Origin: a virus
Length of the DNA: 44,097 nucleotides
Strand: one strand, 5' to 3'
IMG/VR virus record: IMGVR_UViG_3300044699_000018
Coordinates: 1 to 44,097 of that record
Part shown: positions 34,612 through 41,598 of the stretch, piece by piece
Layout of the letters: each line of letters begins with the position of its first letter
How positions within the stretch are numbered: the first letter of the stretch is position 1
Translations under genes and position numbers: made by a program
Notes under the pieces: generated by a model
What the model saw: the letters and a program-made list of their open reading frames with translations, nothing else
What the model was told of the DNA's origin: nothing
The model's database searches: none

Positions 34612-35925
34612 GTGAGCAGCACGGACACGGCCACCGTTGACGCCTGGACGACGACGCCGACGGGCACGATCACCTATCAGGTCTATGCGGCGCCGCCCGC
34701 ATCCACCAGCGTGCCGACACCGGTCAACGTGACGCAGTTCGGTGGGGCGGCTGGCACGTTCGCCGGTGGCCGGCCGGAGGTGAACACTACGCATGCCGCT
34801 GGGACGGCATGGGGCTCCGGCGCCATCACGGCAGGCGCGATCGCCTCGAACGCCCTGACCGCCGCGAAGTTCGCAAGCGGCGCCTTCGATGCCGTCTGGA
34901 CCGTCACGACGCGCACGCTGACTGCGCTCGGCAGCAGCTTGGCGCAGGAGATCTGGGATCGCGCGACCTCCGCGCTGACGACGGTGGGCAGCATCGGCAA
35001 GCTGTTGGTGGACAACGTCAACGCCACGATCAGTTCACGCCTGGCGAGCGCCAGCTACACCACGCCGCCGACGGTGGGCGCGATCGCCGATCAGGTCTGG
35101 GAAGAGACGCTCGCGGACCACAGCGGTACGTCAGGATCGACCGCGGCCGCACTCAACGCGGCCGGCAGCGCAGGCGACCCATGGGCTACGGCCTTGCCGG
35201 GCGCCTACGGAGTAGGCACAGCCGGCAAGATCATCGGCGACAACATCAACGCGACCGTGAGCAGCCGACTGGCCACGGCGGGCTACACGGCGCCACCGAC
35301 CGCCGCGACGAACGCGAGTGCGGTGCGCACGGAGCTGACGACCGAGCTCGGTCGTCTCGACGCTGCCATCTCCACGCGGGCCACGCCAGCGCAGGTCAAC
35401 ACGGAAGCGGATACCGCACTCGCCGATGCGGGCGTCACGACGACAGTTACCGGCCGGATCGATGCCGCCATCTCCACCCGTCTGGCGACGGCGGGCTACA
35501 CGGCACCGCCCAGTGCAGCCACGAACGCGGGCGCCGTCAGAACCGAGCTGACGACGGAACTGGGGCGTATCGATGCGGCGGTCAGTTCGCGAAGCAGCCA
35601 TGCTGCGGCGGATGTCTGGACGGTCACGACGCGCACGTTGACCGATGGGGCTGGCATCAAGAAGAACACCGCGCTGAGCGCGTTCTCGTTCCTGATGGTG
35701 GACGATACGGACGGGAAGACGCCGGAGACCGGCCTCACGGTCACCGCCCAGCGCATGTTGGACGGCGCGGGATTCAATGCCGCCACCAATAGCCCGGTCG
35801 AAGTGTCGAACGGCTGGTACAAGATCGACTTGTCAGCGGCCGATCTCAACGGAAACGTGGTGGTCCTGCGGTTCAGCGCGGCCGGCGCCCGGACACGCGA
35901 GATCGTCGTCGTGACGGAGCCGTAG
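34612..35925 (+). CDS. Tail fibre protein, repeat-containing main part
   Basis: 437 codons as read, continuing the same gene; real coding in this frame begins about 34490. It contains WTVTTRTLT twice (near 34900 and 35620), three SRLA(T/S)A.YT.PP units and alternating Ala/Thr coiled-coil segments (TELTTELGRIDAA). It ends in a beta domain FLMVDDTDGKTPETGLTV to GWYKIDLSAADLNGNVVVL. This is typical of trimeric fibres that reach the receptor. The full gene, 33906-35925, would encode about 672 residues. Confidence 0.72.
   Translation: MSSTDTATVDAWTTTPTGTITYQVYAAPPASTSVPTPVNVTQFGGAAGTFAGGRPEVNTTHAAGTAWGSGAITAGAIASNALTAAKFASGAFDAVWTVTTRTLTALGSSLAQEIWDRATSALTTVGSIGKLLVDNVNATISSRLASASYTTPPTVGAIADQVWEETLADHSGTSGSTAAALNAAGSAGDPWATALPGAYGVGTAGKIIGDNINATVSSRLATAGYTAPPTAATNASAVRTELTTELGRLDAAISTRATPAQVNTEADTALADAGVTTTVTGRIDAAISTRLATAGYTAPPSAATNAGAVRTELTTELGRIDAAVSSRSSHAAADVWTVTTRTLTDGAGIKKNTALSAFSFLMVDDTDGKTPETGLTVTAQRMLDGAGFNAATNSPVEVSNGWYKIDLSAADLNGNVVVLRFSAAGARTREIVVVTEP
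35257..35595 (+). repeat. 213-base tandem repeat inside the fibre gene
   Basis: A unit of 71 codons starts at 35257 (VSSRLATAGYTAPP) and again at 35470 (ISTRLATAGYTAPP), each followed by AATNA.AVRTELTTELGR and (L/I)DAA. The second copy is truncated at ~35595. A weaker third relative (ISSRLASASYTTPP) starts near 35029. Third-position differences show the duplication is not recent. Confidence 0.7.
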
Positions 35926-35929
35926 GTCT

Positions 35930-36124
35930 GTGATTCTCGATGCCAACGAACAGGCGGGCTACTTGGGGCCGGGCGTGCTCGGCTCCTTCTCGTCTGCGTC
36001 GTTCACGCTGGTCACGTACGATTTCATCTCGTTCGAGATGGAGACGTTGACACAATGCGCCTCCTTCGACAGCGAGTCGATCGTGCAGGCATCCTTCGCC
36101 GCGGAAACCTTGGAGCCGATCTAG
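35930..36124 (+). CDS. Small uncharacterised protein
   Basis: 64 residues, GTG start, ending directly before the next ATG. Acidic and aromatic (GYLGPGVLGSFSSASFTLV, TYDFISFEMETLTQC). Found between fibre and Ig-like protein, so perhaps a fibre chaperone or tip component. No family recognised. Confidence 0.45.
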   Translation: MILDANEQAGYLGPGVLGSFSSASFTLVTYDFISFEMETLTQCASFDSESIVQASFAAETLEPI

Positions 36125-36496
36125 ATGGCACCGATCACACGCTTCAGCTCTGGAGATGCCGTCGCCGAGAAGTCCACGGCCGAATACCGCGCGGTGCTCA
36201 AGGATCAGGACGGGGCAGCGATCGAGCCTGGCGCCGTCTCCTCGATGACGGTGACGCTCTCGGATGCGTCAGGGACGGTCGTCAACAGCCGGTCAGCCCA
36301 GAACTGCTTGAACACAGGGGATGGTGTCCTGGCGGCCGGCGGCGTCTTCACGTTCACGATTCAACCAGCCGATACGGCTCTCGTGGCCGGGGCCGAACTC
36401 CAGAAGCGCATCCTGACGTTCCATGTGGTGTTCTCGGGAGGGGAACTGCGGCATGAGGCCGACTTCTACGTGAGGAATCTGATCAGCGTGAGCTAG
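36125..36496 (+). CDS. Ig-like/baseplate-upper-type virion protein
   Basis: 123 residues of regular beta strands: STAEYRAVLKDQDGAAIEPG, SSMTVTLSDASGTVVNSR, GGVFTFTIQPADTALVAG, TFHVVFSGGELRHEADFYVR. This resembles the small Ig-like proteins encoded after fibres in many phages (BppU N-domain style). It is the last gene of the rightward late operon, 105 bases before the terminator. Confidence 0.65.
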   Translation: MAPITRFSSGDAVAEKSTAEYRAVLKDQDGAAIEPGAVSSMTVTLSDASGTVVNSRSAQNCLNTGDGVLAAGGVFTFTIQPADTALVAGAELQKRILTFHVVFSGGELRHEADFYVRNLISVS

Positions 36497-36600
36497 AATA
36501 GCGGCAGCGAGAAAGCGCGCTGCAGGATGCGTGACGCCGAGGCTCGATGCAGAGCGTAAGCCGGTAGCACTGAACCTAGACGCGCCATGCGGCGAACACG

Positions 36601-36626
36601 AAGGGCCGGGAACCTACCCGGCCTTT
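36601..36626. terminator. Bidirectional rho-independent terminator
   Basis: AA-GGGCCGGG-type stem: GGCCGGG at 36604-36610, loop AACCTA, CCCGGCC at 36617-36623, flanked by AAG on the left and TTT on the right, so it works on both strands. It separates the rightward late operon from the leftward operon. The stop codon of the leftward gene (TAG at 36616-36614) lies in its loop. Confidence 0.8.
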
Positions 36627-36994
36627 GGTGACTCTGCCGATCTAGCGAATGCGCGTAGCCGAAGTCTGATTTCCTGCCATTCGAGATCTGGACCCGAGAA
36701 GCCGGGCAGCGGCGGCACCGTCTCTGTCATGTGTTCATCGCACCACACGAGCAACGTCTTGAGCCGGTCTACTTCAGCGAGGAGCGCAGGGATGTCCATG
36801 CGGGCTGCCGCGATGAATTCGGCGTCCGCTAAGTGCAGGTATGGTTCATTAATAATTGGCTCCACGGCCGCTTCATAACCGAAGCCATCTGGAACATTCG
36901 CGTCGATGTAACGTTGGACTTGCGTCACCGTCCAAGGACCTGCTTGTGCTGCTTCCATCCGTGTTCGAAGCGCCTGGAGTTCTTCGTCGGTCAT
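36614..36994 (-). CDS. Ead/Ea22-like small protein
   Basis: 126 residues, last gene of the leftward operon. It starts TDEELQALRTRMEAAQAGPW and has the recognisable LADAEFIAAARMDIPALLAE segment of Ead/Ea22-type phage proteins, then VDRLKTLLVWCDEHM. Function in phages is unknown. The stop sits in the loop of the terminator. A ribosome site, GGGAG, overlaps the end of the upstream 38-codon gene. Confidence 0.65.
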   Translation of the reverse strand: MTDEELQALRTRMEAAQAGPWTVTQVQRYIDANVPDGFGYEAAVEPIINEPYLHLADAEFIAAARMDIPALLAEVDRLKTLLVWCDEHMTETVPPLPGFSGPDLEWQEIRLRLRAFARSAESPKAG

Positions 36995-36998
36995 CTCT

Positions 36999-37115
36999 CT
37001 AGGCTCCCGGAGGGAACGGCGACAAGCCGCTCTGCGGATGGTTGATGAAGGCCGGGCCTGGATACACGAGGTATCCGAACCACCAAAGGATGCGCAGGGA
37101 CTTCTTCATCGTCAT
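36999..37115 (-). CDS. 38-residue micro-protein
   Basis: A short ORF between two operon genes: MTMKKSLRILWWFGYLVYPG then PAFINHPQSGLSPFPPGA. GGAG precedes the ATG by 9 bases; spacing to neighbours is 3 and 4 bases, as for the rest of the operon. A hydrophobic aromatic middle suggests membrane contact. Well supported by spacing and ribosome site, but of unknown function. Confidence 0.5.
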   Translation of the reverse strand: MTMKKSLRILWWFGYLVYPGPAFINHPQSGLSPFPPGA

Positions 37116-37118
37116 GAT

Positions 37119-37455
37119 CTAGGCTCCTGCGATCGGTAGGGCGGGGAGTGGCGCCCCAGTGTGTCGGTGCTTCCAGCGACACGGCGGTGTCAACAGACCA
37201 TGTCTCGATACGTCTCGCCCAATAGCCGGTGCGCTTCCATGATCCGTCGGTGAGGGAGCACTTCGGTCCCATCCTTGGCGCCGTGGCGATTGGCTGCCAG
37301 CGCGCCCGAGTACCATCATTGATCGCATCTCGGATGATGCTTCGAAACGTGTGCGTGGGATCGTTGTCTTCCCCGTGCATGATCGCGAGCAAGGCACCAT
37401 GAGCCCGAGAGACGATTTCATCGATCCAGGGTGTTGTTGATTCTGGCGTTGCCAT
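37119..37455 (-). CDS. DUF551-like protein (one frameshift)
   Basis: Begins ATPESTTPWIDEIVSRAHGA; the middle has RWQPIATAPRMGPKC and the end HW-(G/M)-APLPALPIAGA. The W.PI.TAP and HW.PLP pair is the DUF551 signature of phage/prophage proteins. The open frame runs on to 36991 in shadow, but one base change near 37163 restores the HW-PLP ending and a stop at 37119. Joined length is about 111 residues. Confidence 0.6.
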
Positions 37456-37459
37456 GATG

Positions 37460-37663
37460 TCAGGCTCCTGCTGTCTTCCGTGCCTCGAACTTGCGCATGG
37501 TGGCTCGCAACAGTTCGCGCGTATGTTCGGCCACTGCGGCGGGATCTTCCCCAGCCTCTATGCAATCCTCGATGATCTCCTCATCGGACGCAGTCTCGAC
37601 GCTATCGGCTAGAGCCTCGAACAGATTCCGCATGCGCTGTCCTGCTGTCGTCGATTCAGCCAT
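37460..37663 (-). CDS. Small acidic conserved protein
   Basis: 67 residues: MRNLFEALADSVETASDEEI, EDCIEAGEDPAAVAEHTREL, LRATMRKFEARKTAG. AGGAGG precedes ATG 37663 by 10 bases, which fixes the start inside the longer frame. I recognise the pattern from phage and genomic-island hypothetical proteins; no function known. Confidence 0.6.
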   Translation of the reverse strand: MAESTTAGQRMRNLFEALADSVETASDEEIIEDCIEAGEDPAAVAEHTRELLRATMRKFEARKTAGA

Positions 37664-37677
37664 GGTACCGCTACCTC

Positions 37678-38130
37678 CTACGCTGAGATCTGTGAGCCGG
37701 TTTCCCATTCGCGCACATCATCCATCGATGATGGTACGACGATGAAGTCGGCGTTCGTCCAGCGATATTCAGGCACGCTGCCGTCGAGTGGTTGAATGTA
37801 GTAGACACGCTCACGTGCGTTTTCGTCAGGCTCGATCTCGCCCTCTTCGCAGGGGAACGGCTCGTCCGCTACGCGCAACAGGATCCCGATGGATGGATAT
37901 TGTTCGGACGGCGCCTCGTCCGCATGTTGCGCCCATCGGTAGATCGTGCTCGTCTCGATGACGATATCGCCAGGGCGAGGATCTCGGATACGCGAGCCGA
38001 ACGCCGCCAGCGCTGGCGGCGGATCGCCGATCAGGGTGTTGCGGTAAGCCGTATAGGCATTGATCGCGATCAATCGCAGCAGTCGGCCTGTATCGCGCCA
38101 GTCCGTTGTGCGAGAATTCAGCTTAGCCAT
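37678..38130 (-). CDS. Uncharacterised protein, first gene of leftward operon
   Basis: 150 residues: TTDWRDTGRLLRLIAINAYT, RIRDPRPGDIVIETSTIYRW, GILLRVADEPFPCEEGEIEP, YYIQPLDGSVPEYRWTNADF. It looks like a compact alpha/beta protein with an SH3-like second half (GDIVIET...VYYIQP). GGAGG is 10 bases upstream of the start. It leads five co-directional genes, so a leftward promoter should lie in 38131-38256. Confidence 0.55.
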   Translation of the reverse strand: MAKLNSRTTDWRDTGRLLRLIAINAYTAYRNTLIGDPPPALAAFGSRIRDPRPGDIVIETSTIYRWAQHADEAPSEQYPSIGILLRVADEPFPCEEGEIEPDENARERVYYIQPLDGSVPEYRWTNADFIVVPSSMDDVREWETGSQISA

Positions 38131-38256
38131 TGCCGCGCTGCCTCCAAGCAGCAGGTCGTGGTGAGGAGCGACGAGGTGCGTCCAACATCACGTCGCTCCG
38201 CTTATTCTATCGCAAGTCGATCTGTCAAGCGCGAATGATCCGCTAGCATTCTGCGG

Positions 38257-38508
38257 ATGCCGCTCTTCCTGCTCGTCCTCGAAGCCCATTCCCGCGCCAC
38301 GCAGTACGAGCCCTTGCTCGATGTGATGCAGCGGATCTGGTCCGCACAGCGTCTGCTGCGTACCGCGTGGTTGATCGAGGCGACATCACCGTCAGTGATC
38401 CATCAGTCGATCCGGATGTACCTCCCGGTGAATGATGGCCTGCTGATCGTGCCGTGGGAGGAGCCGCGAGTGGAGCGGAATCTCAGGACGCCGACGACTC
38501 AGGCGTGA
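38257..38508 (+). CDS. Cas2/VapD-like small protein
   Basis: 83 residues with a ferredoxin-like beta-alpha-beta-beta-alpha-beta order: LFLLVLEAH (strand), TQYEPLLDVMQRIW (helix), QRLLRTAWLIEAT (strand), SVIHQSIRMYLP (helix), DGLLIVPWEEP (strand). This is the layout of Cas2/VapD-type stand-alone proteins, which can be nucleases or inactive. There are no other cas genes or CRISPR arrays in view. It is an isolated rightward gene between leftward genes and so perhaps a moron. Confidence 0.5.
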   Translation: MPLFLLVLEAHSRATQYEPLLDVMQRIWSAQRLLRTAWLIEATSPSVIHQSIRMYLPVNDGLLIVPWEEPRVERNLRTPTTQA

Positions 38509-38524
38509 ACGCTGAACACGGCAC

Positions 38525-38917
38525 TCATCGCTTCACGCCTCGCTTCTTCGCGGCGGGCTTCTGCTCCAGACGCGCGGTGACCGTTTCGATGATCTCGCGA
38601 TCGGTCTCCGGCAGCTCACGGATGCGTTCAGCCAAGACGCTGGCGAAATCAGGCGCGGTCGACTTCGTCGTCGGCAACCCCAAGCGCTGCAGCAGCGCCG
38701 CGACCTCTTCCTTGCCGTTCGCCCGCAGCACGTCGTCGACGCTCTCTCCGTACTGGACCGCAAGCCGCAGGCAGGCCTTGATGCCGAGCGGGTATCCACC
38801 GCGCCCCTTGAGCGCATCGCTCAACCGCTGACGACTCAAGCCGATGTTGCGGGCCACGGCGGCCTGGTTACCCTGTTCACGCGCCACGGCGCGTTTCAGG
38901 AAGTCGATCGCAGTCAC
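38525..38917 (-). CDS. HTH repressor-like protein
   Basis: 130 residues; GTG start without a clear ribosome site. AREQGNQAAVARNIGLSRQRL then SDALKGRGG is a helix-turn-helix of XRE/CI type, followed by LGIKACLRLAVQYGESVDDVL. The C-terminal half (SVLAERIRELPETDREIIETV) may be a dimerisation helix. A 6+3+6 inverted repeat at 38958-38972, 41 bases upstream, could be its operator. A second candidate repressor pair sits at 43 kb, so its role in lysogeny is open. Confidence 0.7.
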   Translation of the reverse strand: MTAIDFLKRAVAREQGNQAAVARNIGLSRQRLSDALKGRGGYPLGIKACLRLAVQYGESVDDVLRANGKEEVAALLQRLGLPTTKSTAPDFASVLAERIRELPETDREIIETVTARLEQKPAAKKRGVKR

Positions 38918-38957
38918 GGCACGGGACAGTACACACAGCGGTCACGTCCGAGCTAAT

Positions 38958-38972
38958 GGACGCCATGCGTCC
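38958..38972. promoter_or_regulatory. Perfect inverted repeat, possible operator
   Basis: GGACGC-CAT-GCGTCC, a 15-base dyad upstream of the HTH repressor-like gene and between it and a rightward gene. The size fits an operator for an HTH dimer. No second copy was noticed in the gap. Confidence 0.35.
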
Positions 38973-39071
38973 GTGTACCTTGACCACGTGTCGAAACGGC
39001 CGTAGTGTAACCCGAAGTCCGCACACGCGGCACAGATCATCCCGTTCCGAGTCGGAGTCAGGAGTTGGTCC

Positions 39072-39350
39072 ATGGGCCACCGGGATCCACAGGCGCAGGC
39101 ACGTCGTCGTCCCCTTACCTACACCCGAGTCACCCTGATCGCCGTGACCGCCTTCTTCCTCGGAGCGTTCTGTGCGCGCCTCACGCCCGCCGCGAAGGCC
39201 AGCCAGACGCACCGGACGATCTATCGCGATCAGGACATGGCGGACTGTGAAGCGTCGGGCGGCGTCCTGGTGGCACGTGCGCGGAAAGGCCCGATCGGGC
39301 TGTACTGCGCGCCGGATGGCGCGCTGACGCCGCTGCCAACCGTCCCGTAG
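39072..39350 (+). CDS. Single-pass membrane protein
   Basis: 92 residues with AGGAG 8 bases before the ATG. A basic N-terminus, one transmembrane helix (YTRVTLIAVTAFFLGAFCA), then an external domain with two Cys (MADCEASGGVLVAR, GPIGLYCAPDGAL). The C..AGG..V...G..LYC pattern is seen in small phage membrane proteins. Function unknown; it may be a moron. Confidence 0.55.
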   Translation: MGHRDPQAQARRRPLTYTRVTLIAVTAFFLGAFCARLTPAAKASQTHRTIYRDQDMADCEASGGVLVARARKGPIGLYCAPDGALTPLPTVP

Positions 39351-39721
39351 GTGCGCCGTACGCTTTCTCTTTGGGTGGGTGCGCGTGTCTGGCACAATTG
39401 CGCAGAAGCGTCACACCGTTCAAACGTTCGAAGGTGCATACGCAGACTTGCACGAACCCATCTCGCCGCGTATGGGCGAGGTCGTCACCTGTGTCGCAGC
39501 AGGGCTGGGGCCATGTGCCCTTTCCCTAAAGCTCAGGGAGGGGGCAAATCCCCTTCGGACGCCTCGCCCACCATTCACCCCGCGTGCCACACGCCAGTGC
39601 CACCATTTGCCCTGCGGACTGTCTCAGCCCCCTGCATTTCATTGCAGTTTTCGCACGGGAGCCTGATCGTGGCACGCGCCGCGAATTGCTAGAAAAACTC
39701 AATAAATACGGGAAGGAAAAG
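39351..39721. other. 370-base region without a convincing gene
   Basis: Overlapping ORFs of 95 and 113 codons exist on the plus strand, but both are Pro/Arg/His/Cys-rich with no ribosome site. The stretch lies just outside the att-like core next to the integrase, where integrase arm-type binding sites are expected. A weak hairpin plus T-run (CTGCA-TTTCAT-TGCAG-TTTT, 39632-39651) may terminate rightward transcription. Confidence 0.5.
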
Positions 39722-39749
39722 TGGTGGCCGTGGAGGGAATCGAACCCCC
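39722..39749 (-). other. attP-like core: tRNA 3' end
   Basis: On the minus strand this reads as a tRNA 3' end: CCCCC, T-loop TTCGATT, GAGGG-complement CCCTC, acceptor strand CACGGCC, discriminator A and CCA. No 5' half of a tRNA lies upstream, where the integrase C-terminus is coded instead. A lone tRNA 3' end 12 bases from a tyrosine integrase gene is the classic attP, or attL/attR, core, implying integration into a host tRNA or tmRNA gene. Confidence 0.62.
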
Positions 39750-39760
39750 ACGGCGAGTCG

Positions 39761-40861
39761 CTAACCTCCCTGCTTGCGTGACTTACGGAGGGTGCCGTCG
39801 TCTGGTGCCATGAATTTCTTCGATTCGTCAGGCGGCGTCGGGGCCTCCCAGCCGAATCGCCCACTCAGGACGTTCGACGACGCCTGCATCCGTGAGCCCA
39901 GCACGGGCACGTAATGGGCGCGGGTGACGTCGGTGTTCGACTGGCCCAACCAGTCCGCAACGGCCTTGAGATCGACGCCCGCCTCCGACAGCGTGATGCC
40001 GAGCGTGTGCCGCAGGTTGTACGGCCGAATCCCGGCCGGCCAGCCGCACACGCGTAGCGCGCGGGCATGATCGGCGGTGCGGTAGGCGCCCCAGCAGCCC
40101 ACGGCCGCGAAGAACTGCCAGGCGATCAGCATGTCATCGTTGAGATATAACCCGCCGGGCGTATAGCCGCCCTTCGCATCGCGTGTCCGCCAGACGCGTC
40201 GCTCGTAGTCCAGATCGCCCGGCTCCGTCCGCATCACTTCGCACGGGCGTCTGCCTGTCGACGCCGTGACCATGAAGCGCGCGAGGTGCTTGTATCGCGC
40301 CTTGCGTAGCCCTGGATGGGTCTGAATATTCTGGAAGACCGTGAGGATCGTCGTCGGCCCCACCACGCGTGGCGGCGGCGGCGTCCATGGCAACGCTTCG
40401 ACCTCGTCGCAAGGGGTCGGCGCCCGCTTCCCGTCGAGTGCGTGGTAGAGGCTGCTGAGGGCCGCCACGCGGTTGTTGATCGTCTTTGGCGACTTGCCAG
40501 CCTCCAACCACGCGACGCGGGACTCGAGCACCTGCGCCTTGCCGATCTTCCAGCGGGACCACGTGCCGTACCGCGCGATCCAGTGCCCGAGCTCGATCCT
40601 GCGGCTGCGCCACGACTTCAGGTGCTTGTGCTGCTTGAGGAAGCGCGCGACCTCTGCGGTGAGCGTGCCGCGGTGGGCGGGAGAGGCGAGCCCTTGGAGT
40701 GCGGACCGCATGTCCGCCTGCCAGCGGCGCAGCTCCTTCAGGGGGGTGCCCTTGGGATAGCGCTTCTCCTTGCGCCTGCCGTGGACGCTGACGATCGCGG
40801 CGATGCCGCTGCTGTCTTCGTAGACGCCTGACGCGATCTTCTTTCGTTTGCCGCGCGCCAT
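39761..40861 (-). CDS. int: Tyrosine recombinase / phage integrase
   Basis: 366 residues. A basic N-terminal arm domain (ARGKRKKIASGVY), a core-binding domain (~65-150, LTAEVARFLKQHKHL; SPKTINNRVAALSSLYHAL) and a catalytic domain. Catalytic residues: Arg204 in STGRRPCEV, Lys230 in DAKGG, Arg284-His285 in YNLRHTLG, and nucleophile Tyr317 in RAHYVPV. The usual first His of HxxR is Tyr281, and the LGH box has Gln307 (WLGQSN); both are known natural variants. It catalyses integration at the adjacent tRNA-end core. Confidence 0.93.
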   Translation of the reverse strand: MARGKRKKIASGVYEDSSGIAAIVSVHGRRKEKRYPKGTPLKELRRWQADMRSALQGLASPAHRGTLTAEVARFLKQHKHLKSWRSRRIELGHWIARYGTWSRWKIGKAQVLESRVAWLEAGKSPKTINNRVAALSSLYHALDGKRAPTPCDEVEALPWTPPPPRVVGPTTILTVFQNIQTHPGLRKARYKHLARFMVTASTGRRPCEVMRTEPGDLDYERRVWRTRDAKGGYTPGGLYLNDDMLIAWQFFAAVGCWGAYRTADHARALRVCGWPAGIRPYNLRHTLGITLSEAGVDLKAVADWLGQSNTDVTRAHYVPVLGSRMQASSNVLSGRFGWEAPTPPDESKKFMAPDDGTLRKSRKQGG

Positions 40862-40868
40862 GATGCCC

Positions 40869-41480
40869 TCACCGCGGCGCGTCGGCGTCCAGAATGAACG
40901 GGTTGCGCGTCTCCTTCGTCAGCATGTCGCCGACGTTCCGACATGATCCCCTAGCGTTGACGCACTCCAGCACCCAGAACTTCTCCGCGGCGGTCGTCTT
41001 CACGCCTTCCATGAGCACGCGGACCTGGCCCCCGTACGGATCGGCGTAAGTAGTTGCCCACACGGAAGTCGTCAAGTTTTGTGGCGGGCGGTGCATGTGC
41101 GTTCCGGAAACTGTCGCACTCTGGCGCGTTCGCGAGCTGTTCCAGATCGTAAGGGTTACAGTGCGGTGCGGCCGCTGCAGGTGGCTGTGGTGTCGGCGCT
41201 GGTGTAGACCCGGCGACAGGATCGGTCGGTGTCGTGCGGATCGTCCAGCCAGTGCCGTCATGCGTCCAGATGCGGCCGGGCAACGCAGGCACCGGCTGAT
41301 TCAGCCGCACGCGATAGGAGAAGAAATCCACGCACGTCTCCAGACTCGTGATCGAGGGCTCGTACGGGTCACCTCTGACGGTGTGCGGCAGTTGACGTGC
41401 CAGGAGGGCGCGGGTTGCGCCATGGTCGATGTGGCGATGAACGAGAGGGCGAGTGCGAATCCAGCGACGAGGCGAATCAT
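40869..41480 (-). CDS. Secreted protein, frame broken at two or more places
   Basis: From ATG 41480 (GGAG upstream): signal peptide IRLVAGFALALSFIATSTMA. Coding then moves to frames giving ITSLETCVDFFSYRVRLNQP and GRIWTHDGTGWTIRTTPTDP (about 41370-41090), then ADPYGGQVRVLMEGVKTTAA and KFWVLECVNARGSCRN, ending at TGA 40869. The mature part (~180 residues) has paired Cys. It is co-directional with the integrase, 7 bases away, and likely expressed in lysogens: a moron altering the host surface is plausible. Confidence 0.55.
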
Positions 41481-41598
41481 GTGGCTGCTCCTTCAAGAGC
41501 CGTCCGAAGAACCCCAGGGAACCGTGTTCGCTGATCACTGTCGCATGTGGGAAATCCGGGCGTATAGAGAACTTGCCAGGCGAAATGTTAGGGAAGCC

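Noticed and set aside
38204-38228. TTGACA and TAGAAT on the minus strand upstream of the leftward operon
   Set aside because: Spacing is only 13 bases, too short for a standard sigma70 promoter, although a promoter is expected in this gap.
38257-38508. CRISPR-Cas locus around the Cas2-like gene
   Set aside because: No repeat-spacer array and no other cas gene is visible in the window.
38942-39073. 43-codon minus-strand ORF with CAAC and many aromatics
   Set aside because: It looks somewhat protein-like but lacks a ribosome site, and its start overlaps a better-supported rightward gene with AGGAG.
39379-39666. 95-codon rightward ORF next to the att core
   Set aside because: No ribosome site, Pro/Arg/Cys-rich, overlapped by another frame of equal quality; the stretch is better explained as the att region.
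39722-39800. Complete tRNA or tmRNA gene
   Set aside because: Only the T-arm and acceptor 3' strand are present; no D-arm, anticodon arm or 5' acceptor strand is found upstream.
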